Below are positions 23,475 through 33,162 of a stretch of 64,000 nucleotides of DNA, one piece after another. Made by a program: the position numbers and the translations under genes. Under the pieces are notes generated by a model, which worked only from the letters and a program-made list of their open reading frames with translations, did not search any database and was not told where the DNA came from. Within the stretch, counting starts at the first letter, position 1. Every line of letters begins with the position of its first letter. Source of the stretch: Leptospira stimsonii (GTDB lineage Bacteria; Spirochaetota; Leptospiria; Leptospirales; Leptospiraceae); NCBI RefSeq assembly GCF_003545875.1, contig NZ_QHCS01000006.1, positions 109,501-173,500 of the forward strand, read 5' to 3'.

Positions 23475-25304
23475 ATGAGCGAAGAAATCAAAGGAAGAAT
23501 TTCCGTAGAGACGGAAAACATATTTCCAATCATTAAGAAATGGTTGTATTCAGAAAAAGACATATTCATTCGAGAACTTGTGTCCAATGCAAGCGACGCG
23601 ATCACTAAGTTGAGAAAAATAGCCCTTTCCGAAGAGTTCGAAGGCGGCATCGATTACAGGATCGACCTCGATTTTGATCAGGAAAAAAGGATTCTTACGA
23701 TCGAGGACAACGGAATCGGGATGAGCTCCGAGGAAGTTCAGAAATACATCAATCAAATCGCATTCTCGAGCGCAGAAGAGTTTGTCAAAAAGTTTCAAGG
23801 CGACGGCGGTAAACCGGAGATCATCGGTCATTTCGGTCTCGGGTTTTATTCCTGCTTTATGGTTTCCACGAAGGTCGTCATCGAAACCAAGTCCTATCGA
23901 AAAGGATCCGCGGGCGTTGTCTGGGAAAGCGAATCCGGAACCGAGTTCTCTTTGCGCGCATCGGACAAGTCTACTCGAGGAACCAAGATCACACTTCATC
24001 TCGACGGCGATTCCGGAGAATACCTGGATCAGTGGAAGTTAAAAGAACTCATCCGCAAATACTGCGATTTTCTTCCCGTGCCTATCTTTGTAAAAACGGA
24101 ACAAGCGAACAAACAAACTCCTCTTTGGTCCGAAACTCCCTCCTCGGTAACGAAGGAAAAATACGACGAATTTTATAACTATCTTTTCCCGTTTTCCGGA
24201 GAACCTCTTTTTCACGTTCATCTCAACGTGGATTATCCTTTTCGACTGCAGGGAATATTATATTTTCCTAAATTAAAACACGAGCTCGACGTAAATCAGT
24301 CCGGAATCAAACTCTATTGCAATCACGTATTCGTAAGCGACGACGCGAACGAGTTGGTGCCTAAGTTTTTGACGGTTCTCAAAGGAACGATCGATATTCC
24401 GGATCTTCCGTTGAACGTATCCAGATCGTATCTTCAGAGCGATCCTCTCGTTAAAAAGATTTCCGCTCATATCGTTAAAAAAATCGCGGATCGTCTTCAC
24501 GAAGAGTTCAAAAAGAACGAGGAAGAGTTCAAAAAGAATTGGGAGGAGATTTCCATCTTCGTAAAATACGGAATGTTGACTGACGATAAGTTTTACGATG
24601 CCGCAAAGGATCTGGTATTCTTCAAAACCTCGAACGGAGATATTGTTCGTTTGGACGAGTATTGGACTAAGAATAAGGAAAAGAACGGAGGAAAAGTCTT
24701 CTACGCGAACGAAGCGGAAACTTCCTCCGTCTATATGGATCTTCTCAGGTCGCAGGGATTAGAGGCGATTCTTGTGGATTCCAGAATCGATTCTCACTTT
24801 GTTCAATTTATCGAATCGAAAAATTCAGAAATGAAGTTTCAGAGAGTGGATTCCGAACTCGCCGACGGAGTCGTAGACAAGGAAAGCGCTTCCACTTTAG
24901 TCGATTCCGAAAATAAAACCGAATCCGATCGTGTGAAAGAATGTTTTGAACAGACCCTCAAACGGGACGGATTGGAGATTAAGGCAGAACCTCTCAAAGC
25001 GGAGGGAGTTCCGGCCGTGGTTCTTCTTCCTGAACATTTGCGACGTTTGAGCGAGATGAATCTGATGGGCGGTCAAAAGCCGATGGATCTTCTGAAAAAT
25101 CATACGTTGGTTCTCAATACTCGCTCCGGCTTGGTGAAAAACATCCTTGCCCTTTCCAAAGGACCTAACGCGGAAAAGGCGGCCAAATTGACTCGTACTG
25201 TATACGACATGGCGCTTCTTTCTTCGAAGATATTCGGGGAGGCGGAGTTTGCGGAGTATCTCAAACGCACTACGGAGACATTAGAGGAACTCAGCAAGTC
25301 CTAA
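23475..25304 (+). CDS. htpG: Hsp90-family chaperone HtpG
   Basis: ATP-dependent cytoplasmic chaperone. 609 residues. The GHKL ATPase domain is intact: ELVSNASDAITKL (N-box Glu and Asn), IEDNGIGM, and the lid/G-box GHFGLGFYSCFMVS. The middle domain has VSRSYLQSDPLVKK with the catalytic-loop Arg, and a C-terminal dimerisation region follows. The ATG comes immediately after the batD stop with AAGGAGG overlapping the end of batD, so it should be translated with the Bat operon. An Hsp90 at the end of a MoxR/Bat operon links membrane stress proteins with protein folding. Confidence 0.96.
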   Translation: MSEEIKGRISVETENIFPIIKKWLYSEKDIFIRELVSNASDAITKLRKIALSEEFEGGIDYRIDLDFDQEKRILTIEDNGIGMSSEEVQKYINQIAFSSAEEFVKKFQGDGGKPEIIGHFGLGFYSCFMVSTKVVIETKSYRKGSAGVVWESESGTEFSLRASDKSTRGTKITLHLDGDSGEYLDQWKLKELIRKYCDFLPVPIFVKTEQANKQTPLWSETPSSVTKEKYDEFYNYLFPFSGEPLFHVHLNVDYPFRLQGILYFPKLKHELDVNQSGIKLYCNHVFVSDDANELVPKFLTVLKGTIDIPDLPLNVSRSYLQSDPLVKKISAHIVKKIADRLHEEFKKNEEEFKKNWEEISIFVKYGMLTDDKFYDAAKDLVFFKTSNGDIVRLDEYWTKNKEKNGGKVFYANEAETSSVYMDLLRSQGLEAILVDSRIDSHFVQFIESKNSEMKFQRVDSELADGVVDKESASTLVDSENKTESDRVKECFEQTLKRDGLEIKAEPLKAEGVPAVVLLPEHLRRLSEMNLMGGQKPMDLLKNHTLVLNTRSGLVKNILALSKGPNAEKAAKLTRTVYDMALLSSKIFGEAEFAEYLKRTTETLEELSKS

Positions 25305-25363
25305 AAACTCGGAAAAAAAGCTTGGAATTCCGGAGTCGGTCCGATACATATAATGTGCGTTTT

Positions 25364-25897
25364 ATGGACCGATTTCGGATACAATTTCTCTTCCTTCTGC
25401 TGATTCTTTCTGGAATCGTCTACGCGGAGGAACCTTCCGCTCCGACTTCGCAACCTATCTCCAGAGCTCCGGAAGATAACGGAGACGCTCACAAAAATGC
25501 CGCTTCCCTAGACAAAGAATACTACGAATACTATTTCCGAACGATCCCGGACGTAGACGCGTTAGAAAAAGCGAAACTAGAATACAATCTGGTCCGTTCC
25601 TTTAAGCTGGAACTCAGAAGAAGAGAACCGGAAACCCCGCGCGAATATCTAAAACAGATCAAGGCGTCCGGAGTTCGTTACGAACGTGTGCAACCGGATT
25701 CGATATGGATGCGCGGAATCAGAAATCAGATGCAACACATTCGATTTCAAGAATATATGTACATCGTAATATATGATAAGTATTTCTGTTATATTTCCTA
25801 CGAGATGAATCCTTCCCGCTATGTCATGGAACCGTATCAGGTTCAGTTGATATTTAAGAAGGAAAATCCTTTCTTTATCAAGCTTCCCGACCCTTGA
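25364..25897 (+). CDS. exported hypothetical protein
   Basis: A 177-residue protein, not recognised. Signal peptide FRIQFLFLLLILSGIVYA is followed by a Pro/Ser/Thr-rich linker and a mixed domain rich in Tyr and Glu (KEYYEYYFRTIPDVDALEKA). The start is placed at ATG 25364 so that the signal peptide is N-terminal; the frame opens 14 codons earlier at a TTG. No good Shine-Dalgarno is seen. Its last 20 bases overlap the end of a convergent gene. Confidence 0.68.
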   Translation: MDRFRIQFLFLLLILSGIVYAEEPSAPTSQPISRAPEDNGDAHKNAASLDKEYYEYYFRTIPDVDALEKAKLEYNLVRSFKLELRRREPETPREYLKQIKASGVRYERVQPDSIWMRGIRNQMQHIRFQEYMYIVIYDKYFCYISYEMNPSRYVMEPYQVQLIFKKENPFFIKLPDP

Positions 25898-26378
25898 AAA
25901 CTCTGTAATAGATTCCAGCGAATATCAGGATTCCGGAAAAACAAAGTCCGGTCAGAGCGAAAATTTCCAAAAAGTCGAAGTCGTTGATGAAGAGAGAATT
26001 TTTTTTGATCCTCGCCAAAACTCGGATTTTGCCGAAGGTTTCGAAAGTTTTTCTGCGGATTTCGATGCTATCGCCGACCCGAAGTCTCTGGTAAAGATTC
26101 TCATCCACCTGTTCCGTTACCTCATGAAGTTTTCCTGATTCGTCAGGAACCCGATACGAAACGAGATAAGCCCGTTTCCCGGACTTCTCGACACGAACCG
26201 ATTCCGTGAGAGTTCCAAAAACGGTTGGCCCCGGTTCTCTTAGACTTTGATATACTTGATCGAGATGATTGTTTTCGCCGTTGACGACGAGATAGAAAGG
26301 AAGAAAGAAGAGAACCGAACCCAACCCGAGAACGAATAGAATCTTATAAAACGGAGTTGAATAGGAAGATGAATTCAT
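25878..26378 (-). CDS. two-TM protein, DUF3592-like
   Basis: A 166-residue membrane protein. Segment 1 (ILFVLGLGSVLFFLPFYLVV) and segment 2 (IFALTGLCFSGILIFAGIYY) flank an extracytoplasmic beta-rich loop of about 95 residues (TVFGTLTESVRVEKSGKRAY, then VSYRVPDESGKLHEV). That layout, with a small beta domain between two helices, is like DUF3592 proteins. The function is unknown. Its stop codon lies 20 bases inside the convergent upstream gene. Confidence 0.65.
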   Translation of the reverse strand: MNSSSYSTPFYKILFVLGLGSVLFFLPFYLVVNGENNHLDQVYQSLREPGPTVFGTLTESVRVEKSGKRAYLVSYRVPDESGKLHEVTEQVDENLYQRLRVGDSIEIRRKTFETFGKIRVLARIKKNSLFINDFDFLEIFALTGLCFSGILIFAGIYYRVFKGREA

Positions 26379-26504
26379 GGAATGAGAAGAATCAAGTTCT
26401 GTCAGATAGTTTCCAATGGCTTCGGATTATTACAACCAGATAAAATAGGAAGCGTTCGAGAAATTCCGGATGGCGATCGTTTTAGAATCTGAAAACTTAG
26501 ACGT

Positions 26505-28136
26505 ATGACACTGACTCGATCCCAATTTTTAGAATACTTAGGGAAGGGAATCGGAGCTCTCGCTCTTGCAAAGACCGGCGGTCTTTTCGGCTCCGATAAA
26601 AGCACTAATAACAAACCTTCTATTCCGACCGTAAAAAATTCTTTTCCTAAGTTTCAACCGATCTCCGCGAGTGAAAAGGATTCTTTGATTCTTCCCGACG
26701 GATATCGATACAGTACGATCGCACTCTTCGGAGATCGTATCAACCCGCAAGGAGATACGTTCGGTTTTAACTCCGACTTCAATTGTTATCTTCCGTTTAA
26801 CGGAAAAAAAGACAGCGGACTTCTCTGGAACAATCACGAGACGCTCGGCGTTTTGGAATATTACGTAAACGGCTACGATAGTCAGAAGTCGGGTCCGAAT
26901 CTGAGAACGGACAAACAAATCGAACAGCATCTGTATTCGTTAGGCGGTTCCGTTCTACGGATTTCTAAGGAGAATGGAGAATGGAAGATGTCTCCCGATT
27001 CGAAATACGGAAGAAGAATCAACGGCCTTACAGAATTTCGTCTAACGGGTCCAGCCGCCGGAAGTCCGGTCGCAGGAAATACGAATCGTGTATTCGGAAC
27101 CTTTGCGAACTGCGCGGGCGGAACTACCTTTTGGAAAACGATTCTTTCCTGCGAAGAAAACGTGGAATGGGTGATAGATGCCTGTAAACTTCCGAACGAA
27201 ACGCACTACGGCTGGGTGATCGAAGTCGATCCGTTCGATCCGAAGTCGACTCCCGTAAAACATACGGCTCTCGGTAGATTCTCGCATGAGAACGCGGCTC
27301 TTGTATTATCTCCGGAAGGAAAACTCGTTGTATATATGGGCGACGACGCGAAGGATCAGTTCGTATATAAGTTCATATCGAAGAATTCTTACGATCCTTC
27401 ACTCGGAGCGGGCAATTCGAGTCTTTTGGAGGAAGGGATTCTTTACGCGGCCAATTTCGAGAAAGGAACTTGGATTCCTCTGGATTTGGAAATCAATGAA
27501 ACATTAAAAAATTCTAAATTAGAAAACGGAAAAAGAAGATTTTCCTCCCAGGCGGACGTTCTCGTTTATTGCAGGGACGCGGCGAAAATTTGCGGAGCGA
27601 CTCCGATGGACCGTCCGGAAGACATCGAAATTCATCCGATCGACGGAACGGTTTTTATCGCGATGACGAACAACGATTCTCACGGAAATTTTTTCGGACA
27701 AATCGTAAGAATTCAGGAAAAGTCAGGCAACCACGCAGGATTGGAATTCGATTTCGAAGTATTTGCCGCAGGCGGTCGAGGTTCCGGATTCGCCGCGCCG
27801 GACAACCTCGCTTTCGATAGGCAAGGAAATCTTTGGATGGTGACGGACGTTTCCCAAAAGAATCTCAATCTTTCCGTATATAAGAAATTCGGCAATAACG
27901 GGATGTTCGTGATTCCTACTGCGGGATCGGATTCGGGGAGGGCATTTCAGTTCGCTTCCGCTCCGATTGGTGCGGAATTGACTGGGCTCTGGTTTACTCC
28001 GGACGAAAGAGAATTATTCGTTTCCGTACAACACCCCGGTGAAACCACGAAGGATTATCGGAATCCGACGAGTCATTGGCCTCAAGGCGGAAATTCCATT
28101 CCTAAATCGGGAGTGGTTGCAATTTATCTAAAGTAG
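26505..28136 (+). CDS. PhoX-family (DUF839) protein
   Basis: A 543-residue PhoX-like beta-propeller protein; characterised members are Ca/Fe-dependent alkaline phosphatases. The N-terminus TLTRSQFLEYLGKGIGALAL looks like a Tat-type signal but has a single Arg rather than the twin pair. Family segments include GLLWNNHETLG, RLTGPAAG, NCAGGTTFWKTILSCEEN, GRFSHENAAL, MDRPEDIEIHPIDGTVFIAM and FAAPDNLAFD, with Glu and Cys residues typical of the metal-binding propeller centre. It is likely periplasmic or surface-exposed. It ends 7 bases from a convergent gene. Enzyme activity is inferred from family only. Confidence 0.85.
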   Translation: MTLTRSQFLEYLGKGIGALALAKTGGLFGSDKSTNNKPSIPTVKNSFPKFQPISASEKDSLILPDGYRYSTIALFGDRINPQGDTFGFNSDFNCYLPFNGKKDSGLLWNNHETLGVLEYYVNGYDSQKSGPNLRTDKQIEQHLYSLGGSVLRISKENGEWKMSPDSKYGRRINGLTEFRLTGPAAGSPVAGNTNRVFGTFANCAGGTTFWKTILSCEENVEWVIDACKLPNETHYGWVIEVDPFDPKSTPVKHTALGRFSHENAALVLSPEGKLVVYMGDDAKDQFVYKFISKNSYDPSLGAGNSSLLEEGILYAANFEKGTWIPLDLEINETLKNSKLENGKRRFSSQADVLVYCRDAAKICGATPMDRPEDIEIHPIDGTVFIAMTNNDSHGNFFGQIVRIQEKSGNHAGLEFDFEVFAAGGRGSGFAAPDNLAFDRQGNLWMVTDVSQKNLNLSVYKKFGNNGMFVIPTAGSDSGRAFQFASAPIGAELTGLWFTPDERELFVSVQHPGETTKDYRNPTSHWPQGGNSIPKSGVVAIYLK

Positions 28137-28143
28137 TAAACGG

Positions 28144-28488
28144 TTATTTTTTGGCGACTTCGATCGCTTCCGCTTCCGATTCCAAATGGGTGAACGGTTT
28201 CCACAAGCCCAGAAGATTGAAGATCTGAATGACCTTGTCCGATGCTTCGGTGAGAAGGAGTTTTTTACTTTCGTTTGCGAGTTTGTTTCTGAGTTCAAAG
28301 ATCGCACGGATTCCGGAACTGGAAATGTATTTCAATTCGGCTAGGTTGAGAATCACGACGTCCGGATGCGGAGGATCGATGATGTCTTTTTTAAAATCGG
28401 TAAAGCTACTTTCGTCCAGTCTTCCATCGAGCGTATAAACGAAAATTCCCGCAGATGTCTCTTTTATTTTGATGGTCAATTGACTCAT
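28144..28488 (-). CDS. STAS-domain anti-sigma factor antagonist
   Basis: A 114-residue SpoIIAA/RsbV-like protein. In partner switching, the unphosphorylated form binds the anti-sigma kinase and frees the sigma factor or other target. The phospho-acceptor loop is LKYISSSGIRAIFEL; the usual Asp-Ser-Ser-Gly is Ser-Ser-Ser-Gly (residues 56-59), so a serine is available although the preceding Asp is replaced. It overlaps the upstream NAD-kinase-like gene by 4 bases (ATGA). The SpoIIE phosphatase and RsbW-like ATPase encoded a few kb away are obvious partner candidates. Confidence 0.88.
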   Translation of the reverse strand: MSQLTIKIKETSAGIFVYTLDGRLDESSFTDFKKDIIDPPHPDVVILNLAELKYISSSGIRAIFELRNKLANESKKLLLTEASDKVIQIFNLLGLWKPFTHLESEAEAIEVAKK

Positions 28489-29384
28489 AACTTACGAACC
28501 ACTACATGTAATTTTTTTTCAGAGAGTTTAAAATCAGCTTTTGCGCCGGGTGGAAAATCGTAAATCGTTTCCGCAAGCGAGTCGATCGAAATTCCGCCTT
28601 TCATTTCGGAAATTAAACTAAAACTATCCGAGACCGTAAAATGGTCCAGAGTATATCGAGTATGTTCTTTTTTCCGAAGTTCTCTACAATAGACTTTGAA
28701 AAACGGAGATTGTTTGTCAAAACTTGTATCCTTGTTTTCACAGGACATAACCCAACCCGTGGAACCGGCGCCTGTGTAGACCAGAAGTCCGGAGCATTTT
28801 TGTTCTTCCATTTCATCGCCGTGGCAGATAAAAAAACGGCTCGTAAGATCGGGACTATTGTTTCGAATCGAAATCTCGCTGATTCCTTGTAGAGTGCTGA
28901 CCTTTCTTCCGTCCGGATAATGAATTTTTACTTCGATCAAAGGCCATTCTTCGATCCTTGCGTTTGTCCATCCGGTTTCCAATGCTTCTTTGATGTCTTC
29001 CACGTGAAAGGAGAGGAGGGCGCCGACCGACGTGGGAGGATCGGAATTACACCCGAGGACGAGAGTGTCCACTGCGTGGTGTGCGACGTATGTAAAATGA
29101 TTGTCTCCGCCGAGCGCGATCACGAGATCGAAGGAAGACGGCGGAAATTCCTCCATGGATTTACGAAAGATAAACGTGCTATTGGGGAAGAGTTTTTTGA
29201 GCGTTTCCCGATTTGCGACCTGTCTGAGATGCGATTCGTGGATTCTCGCAAAGGAGTCGTTTTGGATCTTATAGATTCTTTGGAGAATTTCGAGAGAACC
29301 CCATTCTTCCAAATCCAATTCGAACTTGGTACGTTTCCCTAAAATGAGAACTCGTTTGACGGACTGTAATTTCTCCAAAGGCAT
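28485..29384 (-). CDS. NAD kinase-like protein
   Basis: A 299-residue member of the NAD-kinase/diacylglycerol-kinase fold. Start ATG 29384 is chosen because TTGGAT lies about six bases upstream; a TTG at 29402 is possible. The catalytic glycine-rich loop is IALGGDNHFTYVAH, where the usual GGDGT is GGDNH, keeping the Asp. Then LGCNSDPPTSVGALL resembles the mitochondrial NADK2 type (GxNxDP), and YTGAGSTGWVMSC replaces TGSTAY. It may phosphorylate NAD or may have changed activity. Gene order and overlap with the STAS gene suggest co-expression. Confidence 0.8.
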   Translation of the reverse strand: MPLEKLQSVKRVLILGKRTKFELDLEEWGSLEILQRIYKIQNDSFARIHESHLRQVANRETLKKLFPNSTFIFRKSMEEFPPSSFDLVIALGGDNHFTYVAHHAVDTLVLGCNSDPPTSVGALLSFHVEDIKEALETGWTNARIEEWPLIEVKIHYPDGRKVSTLQGISEISIRNNSPDLTSRFFICHGDEMEEQKCSGLLVYTGAGSTGWVMSCENKDTSFDKQSPFFKVYCRELRKKEHTRYTLDHFTVSDSFSLISEMKGGISIDSLAETIYDFPPGAKADFKLSEKKLHVVVRKL

Positions 29385-29603
29385 TGAATGATCCAAATAC
29401 AAGATGCTTTGGAAAACAGAAACCCATTTTTCAGGTTCTCCGATCTTTTGTTTCCGCTAAAAAAAGAGGAGTCTTCTTTCGAAAACGTTTTGGGGAAGAA
29501 GAATTTCTATACAATGCGATCTTTGCCGATCGAAAATCGGTCTATAAGAATGCGCTTGATTCTTTTCAAAAGGCTCGTAAGAATCGAACGCTTTGCTTTC
29601 GGG

Positions 29604-32003
29604 TTAAACCAAAATCGTTTCCGAAGATACGTCCTGATCTAAGTCTTCGTCCCTCGCTTCTTTTTCGGCCACGAGGGCCTTTAGGTTCGTCATGATAGAG
29701 CGGAATTTGGAGCGATTCCCCACGAGTCTATAGAGTTCCACGAGATGTTTTAGATTTCGGATATTCTCCGGCTCGCGGGAGCGAAGACGTTCCGAATAAT
29801 CGATCGCCTTGGAATATTCTTTGATTTTACGCAACGTAAAAGAAGTATAATATAAGAATTCGTTGTCGAACGGAAACTTTCCCACGTAACTTTCGGAATA
29901 TCCGGAGGCGGCGGAAAAATCCTTTTGATTGATACAAATTCTTGCGAGTTGTTTGTAAAGACCCGGATCCGCGTCGCTTATGGAAAGCGCCTTTTCGAAA
30001 AGTTCTCTCGTCACTTTCAGGTTCTTCTTACGGATTTCCTGGATTCCCTCCTTTACAAGCCGGTTGTATTCGTCTCCTGCGGAAGGAATTTTTTGCAAGG
30101 GGAGTTCCGCTTCGGTCTTATATGCGATTTTCATAATAGACAAATCGTCCGTGACTTCTCCGGCGTGATGAAGAAGTTTTTCCAAATCGGCGAGGTCTCC
30201 GTTTGCGAGTTCCACGAGACGTAAGAATAAGGTTTCGTCCTCGTTCATAAACGTTTCCTCGGAACCCGGCCTTTTCAAGAGCAGATCGTCTCTTCCGTCC
30301 GAGCCGATAAAAACGAAATCGTTCGGTTCTAGTTTAAAAACCCGGATGATCGGCTCCGAAGCGTTTTCCGTAAAACCGATCTTTCGAAGAAGAAGTTCGT
30401 GATCCAGGAAGTTCGCCTTCCCGTCTCTGTAGAGAACCATCCAAGGATGTTCCGCGTTGATCGAATACAAGGCTCCCGTTTCCTGATCGAATAAAGCGAT
30501 CACTGCGGAAACGAGCATGCTACCATCGAACGTTACGAAGACGTTCTGAAGTTCCGTATAACAGTCCTTTAACCATTTCTCCGGAGTTTTTTTCTGATTG
30601 GAACGAGAGAGTTGTGTTCTTGTGATGATCGCCTTAAAAACGGTTCCCATCACCAAAGCGCCGCCGGCGCCTTGGATCGATTTGCCCATCGCGTCCGCGT
30701 TGAGAATGACGAGATAAGTTTTCCCCATCAGAGTGATTTCTTGAATGGAACAGAGATCTCCTCCGATCTCGGAATTTTTCGTGCGAAATTGAAATTCCTT
30801 TTTCTGTTTGAGAACGGATTCTATTCTTGTGTTTTCGTCCGAATAACGAAGCGATGTGAGAGGTTGAATGAGAAGGGAAGTGAGGTAATAATCCCCGTCC
30901 TGTTTTTCCTTTAATGCTTGGACTTCGCTTAGAGTATCTTGTAGCTCTTGTGTCTTTTCTTCGACCTTTCTTTCCAAAAAAAGTTGGTGATCCAGGAGTT
31001 CCTTTTTCATGTGTACGAAAACTTCTCCCATCTGACCGAGTTCGTCCGTACGATCCAGATCGATGATCGTGGTCTCGTCTTCGGAAGGATTTTTCATCGC
31101 GAAGTTCAACGCTTTGACTGCGTTGATGATGTCCCTTGAAAAAAGATACGATACGAGAAGAATTCCTATAAAGATCGAAAGCGCCAGAAGACCGCAGTAG
31201 ATCCAGAGGTTTTGTGTGGTCGTATGAAGTTCGGTTTCGTCGATCATAAGAACGAACTCTAACGCTAAATTGGTGAGGCCTTTGTTCTCGTATGGAATTC
31301 TCGTGAGATAATAATACTTTCCGTCAAAGGCAAAGCGGGAGCCGTTTTTGAGAGAGGAAAGCGGGTGATTCTTCAGATAATTTTGGATTCGATCTCCGGA
31401 GACAGAGATTTGTTTGTCCTTTTCATAAATCGCCATGTGGACGTCCGTGGAACCCGTGATGTTCTCCGTGAATTTTTGATCCACGACTTGACCAACCAAA
31501 ACCAAGGAACCGTTCCGTAGAGGCGATGTCATCCGAAGTCCGAGACCGCTATGACCGAGTTCGAGAGTCGACGCGATTTTACCGTTAAGCGCCTCTTGGA
31601 CGATCTTCTGTTTGGATTTATCGTCTCCGAAATCGGCGGGTCTGTGAAAACGATAAACGACTTTTCCGGAAGCGGAGATCACTTCGAAAATGGAAAGGTC
31701 GTATTGTTTCATGATTCCGAGAAAGTAATCCCTTTGTGAATCCAAAATGGCGCGGTTGTTCGAACCGGATTCTAAGATGGAAAGCGTTTTCGAATTTCGT
31801 TCCAGCTCTTTCAGCAAAAAACGAATCGTTTCTTCCTTATGCCTGAGTTCCTTTTGAAAGTCCACGGATTTGTCGAGGGCGCGTTTATCCTGTGGCTCGT
31901 TTTTGACTCGGTCGATCATCTGAATGAAAGTAAACGCGAGAATGAGAACAAGAAACAACTGACTTGCGCTGAGGATTAAAAATATTTTTTGTCGGAAACT
32001 CAT
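29604..32003 (-). CDS. membrane SpoIIE/PP2C phosphatase with HAMP and TPR
   Basis: A 799-residue signal-transducing Ser/Thr phosphatase. Order: N-terminal membrane helix (IFLILSASQLFLVLILAFTF), periplasmic sensor of about 240 residues, second helix (IYCGLLALSIFIGILLVSYL), HAMP region (DIINAVKALNFAM to DELGQMGEVFVHM), coiled coil, SpoIIE domain (about residues 380-640), and C-terminal TPR-like helices. The PP2C metal ligands are present: EIGGDLCSIQE, ILNADAMGKSIQGAGGALVM, GSDGRDDLL and TDDLSIMK. It should dephosphorylate a STAS protein, perhaps the one encoded nearby, in response to an external signal. Confidence 0.9.
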   Translation of the reverse strand: MSFRQKIFLILSASQLFLVLILAFTFIQMIDRVKNEPQDKRALDKSVDFQKELRHKEETIRFLLKELERNSKTLSILESGSNNRAILDSQRDYFLGIMKQYDLSIFEVISASGKVVYRFHRPADFGDDKSKQKIVQEALNGKIASTLELGHSGLGLRMTSPLRNGSLVLVGQVVDQKFTENITGSTDVHMAIYEKDKQISVSGDRIQNYLKNHPLSSLKNGSRFAFDGKYYYLTRIPYENKGLTNLALEFVLMIDETELHTTTQNLWIYCGLLALSIFIGILLVSYLFSRDIINAVKALNFAMKNPSEDETTIIDLDRTDELGQMGEVFVHMKKELLDHQLFLERKVEEKTQELQDTLSEVQALKEKQDGDYYLTSLLIQPLTSLRYSDENTRIESVLKQKKEFQFRTKNSEIGGDLCSIQEITLMGKTYLVILNADAMGKSIQGAGGALVMGTVFKAIITRTQLSRSNQKKTPEKWLKDCYTELQNVFVTFDGSMLVSAVIALFDQETGALYSINAEHPWMVLYRDGKANFLDHELLLRKIGFTENASEPIIRVFKLEPNDFVFIGSDGRDDLLLKRPGSEETFMNEDETLFLRLVELANGDLADLEKLLHHAGEVTDDLSIMKIAYKTEAELPLQKIPSAGDEYNRLVKEGIQEIRKKNLKVTRELFEKALSISDADPGLYKQLARICINQKDFSAASGYSESYVGKFPFDNEFLYYTSFTLRKIKEYSKAIDYSERLRSREPENIRNLKHLVELYRLVGNRSKFRSIMTNLKALVAEKEARDEDLDQDVSSETILV

Positions 32004-32166
32004 AAAAAACTCGCTCGGGTTCGAGATAAACTCAGTTCATTCGATTTCAAATGTTGAGAATTTTTTCATTGGGATCGAGCCAGTTCGAAAAAAAATTCTA
32101 AAGGTCAAAACGGGCTCAATTTGTTTTTTCAGCATCGAAAGTGAATTATCACTTGAACCCATAGCA

Positions 32167-33162
32167 GTGGAAGGTAGTTTAGAAATCCCCCGGTTTTCAG
32201 ATCGGGAATGTGAAAATCTCGTTACAGAAATAAAGAGCTTTATGTCCCCAGAAGAGAAACGAATTCAAGAATTAGAAGATGAAAACAAAAAACTCAAACG
32301 GCAGATCGAAAACACGGCTCAATCCCCTTATCTAAAAAAGGGAATGGCAAGCGTAAGATATTACGCGAGAATTTTTCGGGAAGAAATCGTCGAAAACGAG
32401 ATCCGTGGAAGGATCGACGAAAGTTTGGGAACCCTTTACGAGATTAAGAATTTCGTTCATCGTTATTCGTCGTTAGCCGGTCTTGACCCGGATACGATTC
32501 GAATCATCGCGACCGAGGCTACACAAAACATAGTGGAGCACGGACAAGGAAAATACGCCGAAATCGAATTAGAATTACATAATGAAGTTGTAAATCCGTT
32601 TTTTAAGATGTCTTTCAAACACGAGATGAAACCCGGAATGAAATACACACTTTCTCAGATCAACGAGAACGTAAAAAAAGGGGATTTCTCCTCGGAACTT
32701 TTCGATATAGAAAGTTCCAGAGGAAGAGGGGAGTTTTTGATGAAAGAACTCGCCGACGAGAGAAGGGTTCTAAACGGAGTTGAAATCACTCCGGAAGGAA
32801 ATAAGGTCCATTATTTCAAAAGGGTTTTGATCAATTATAGGGACCCAAAGGGACCGAGAGACGTAACGAGTTTCGACGAGATCAAAGAAGAAATCGATCG
32901 GTTGGACCCGGAAGAAGCGCTCTGCTATTTTCATATCGATCACCGGAAGAGCAAATTGTCTTCAGTGACGATCGTAGTCACCGCTTCCAGAGAAACTAAA
33001 CTCAGAACCATAATGGAAGAAGCAGGATTCTATCTTGTGCACAAGGATAAGTATTACAGAGCCGTGTTTTGTTCTTTTGAGCCGACTCGGGAATTCACGC
33101 CCGGAGAATTGGAGAATCTATTCGAGAAGGTCCGTAAACAAGTGGAGATCGAAAAGGAATGA
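32167..33162 (+). CDS. RsbW-like HATPase protein with C-terminal extension
   Basis: A 331-residue protein. After a charged coiled coil (about residues 30-48) comes a GHKL ATPase domain of the anti-sigma-kinase type: N-box IIATEATQNIVEHGQG and G-box ESSRGRGEFLMKELADE. Then a further ~125 residues of unknown fold, not usual in RsbW, begin near DVTSFDEIKEEID. The start GTG 32167 has a poor ribosome site; an internal ATG (32242) preceded by AAAGAG is a fair alternative. Divergent from the SpoIIE gene and coupled to the next gene by ATGA. It may phosphorylate the STAS protein. Confidence 0.83.
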   Translation: MEGSLEIPRFSDRECENLVTEIKSFMSPEEKRIQELEDENKKLKRQIENTAQSPYLKKGMASVRYYARIFREEIVENEIRGRIDESLGTLYEIKNFVHRYSSLAGLDPDTIRIIATEATQNIVEHGQGKYAEIELELHNEVVNPFFKMSFKHEMKPGMKYTLSQINENVKKGDFSSELFDIESSRGRGEFLMKELADERRVLNGVEITPEGNKVHYFKRVLINYRDPKGPRDVTSFDEIKEEIDRLDPEEALCYFHIDHRKSKLSSVTIVVTASRETKLRTIMEEAGFYLVHKDKYYRAVFCSFEPTREFTPGELENLFEKVRKQVEIEKE

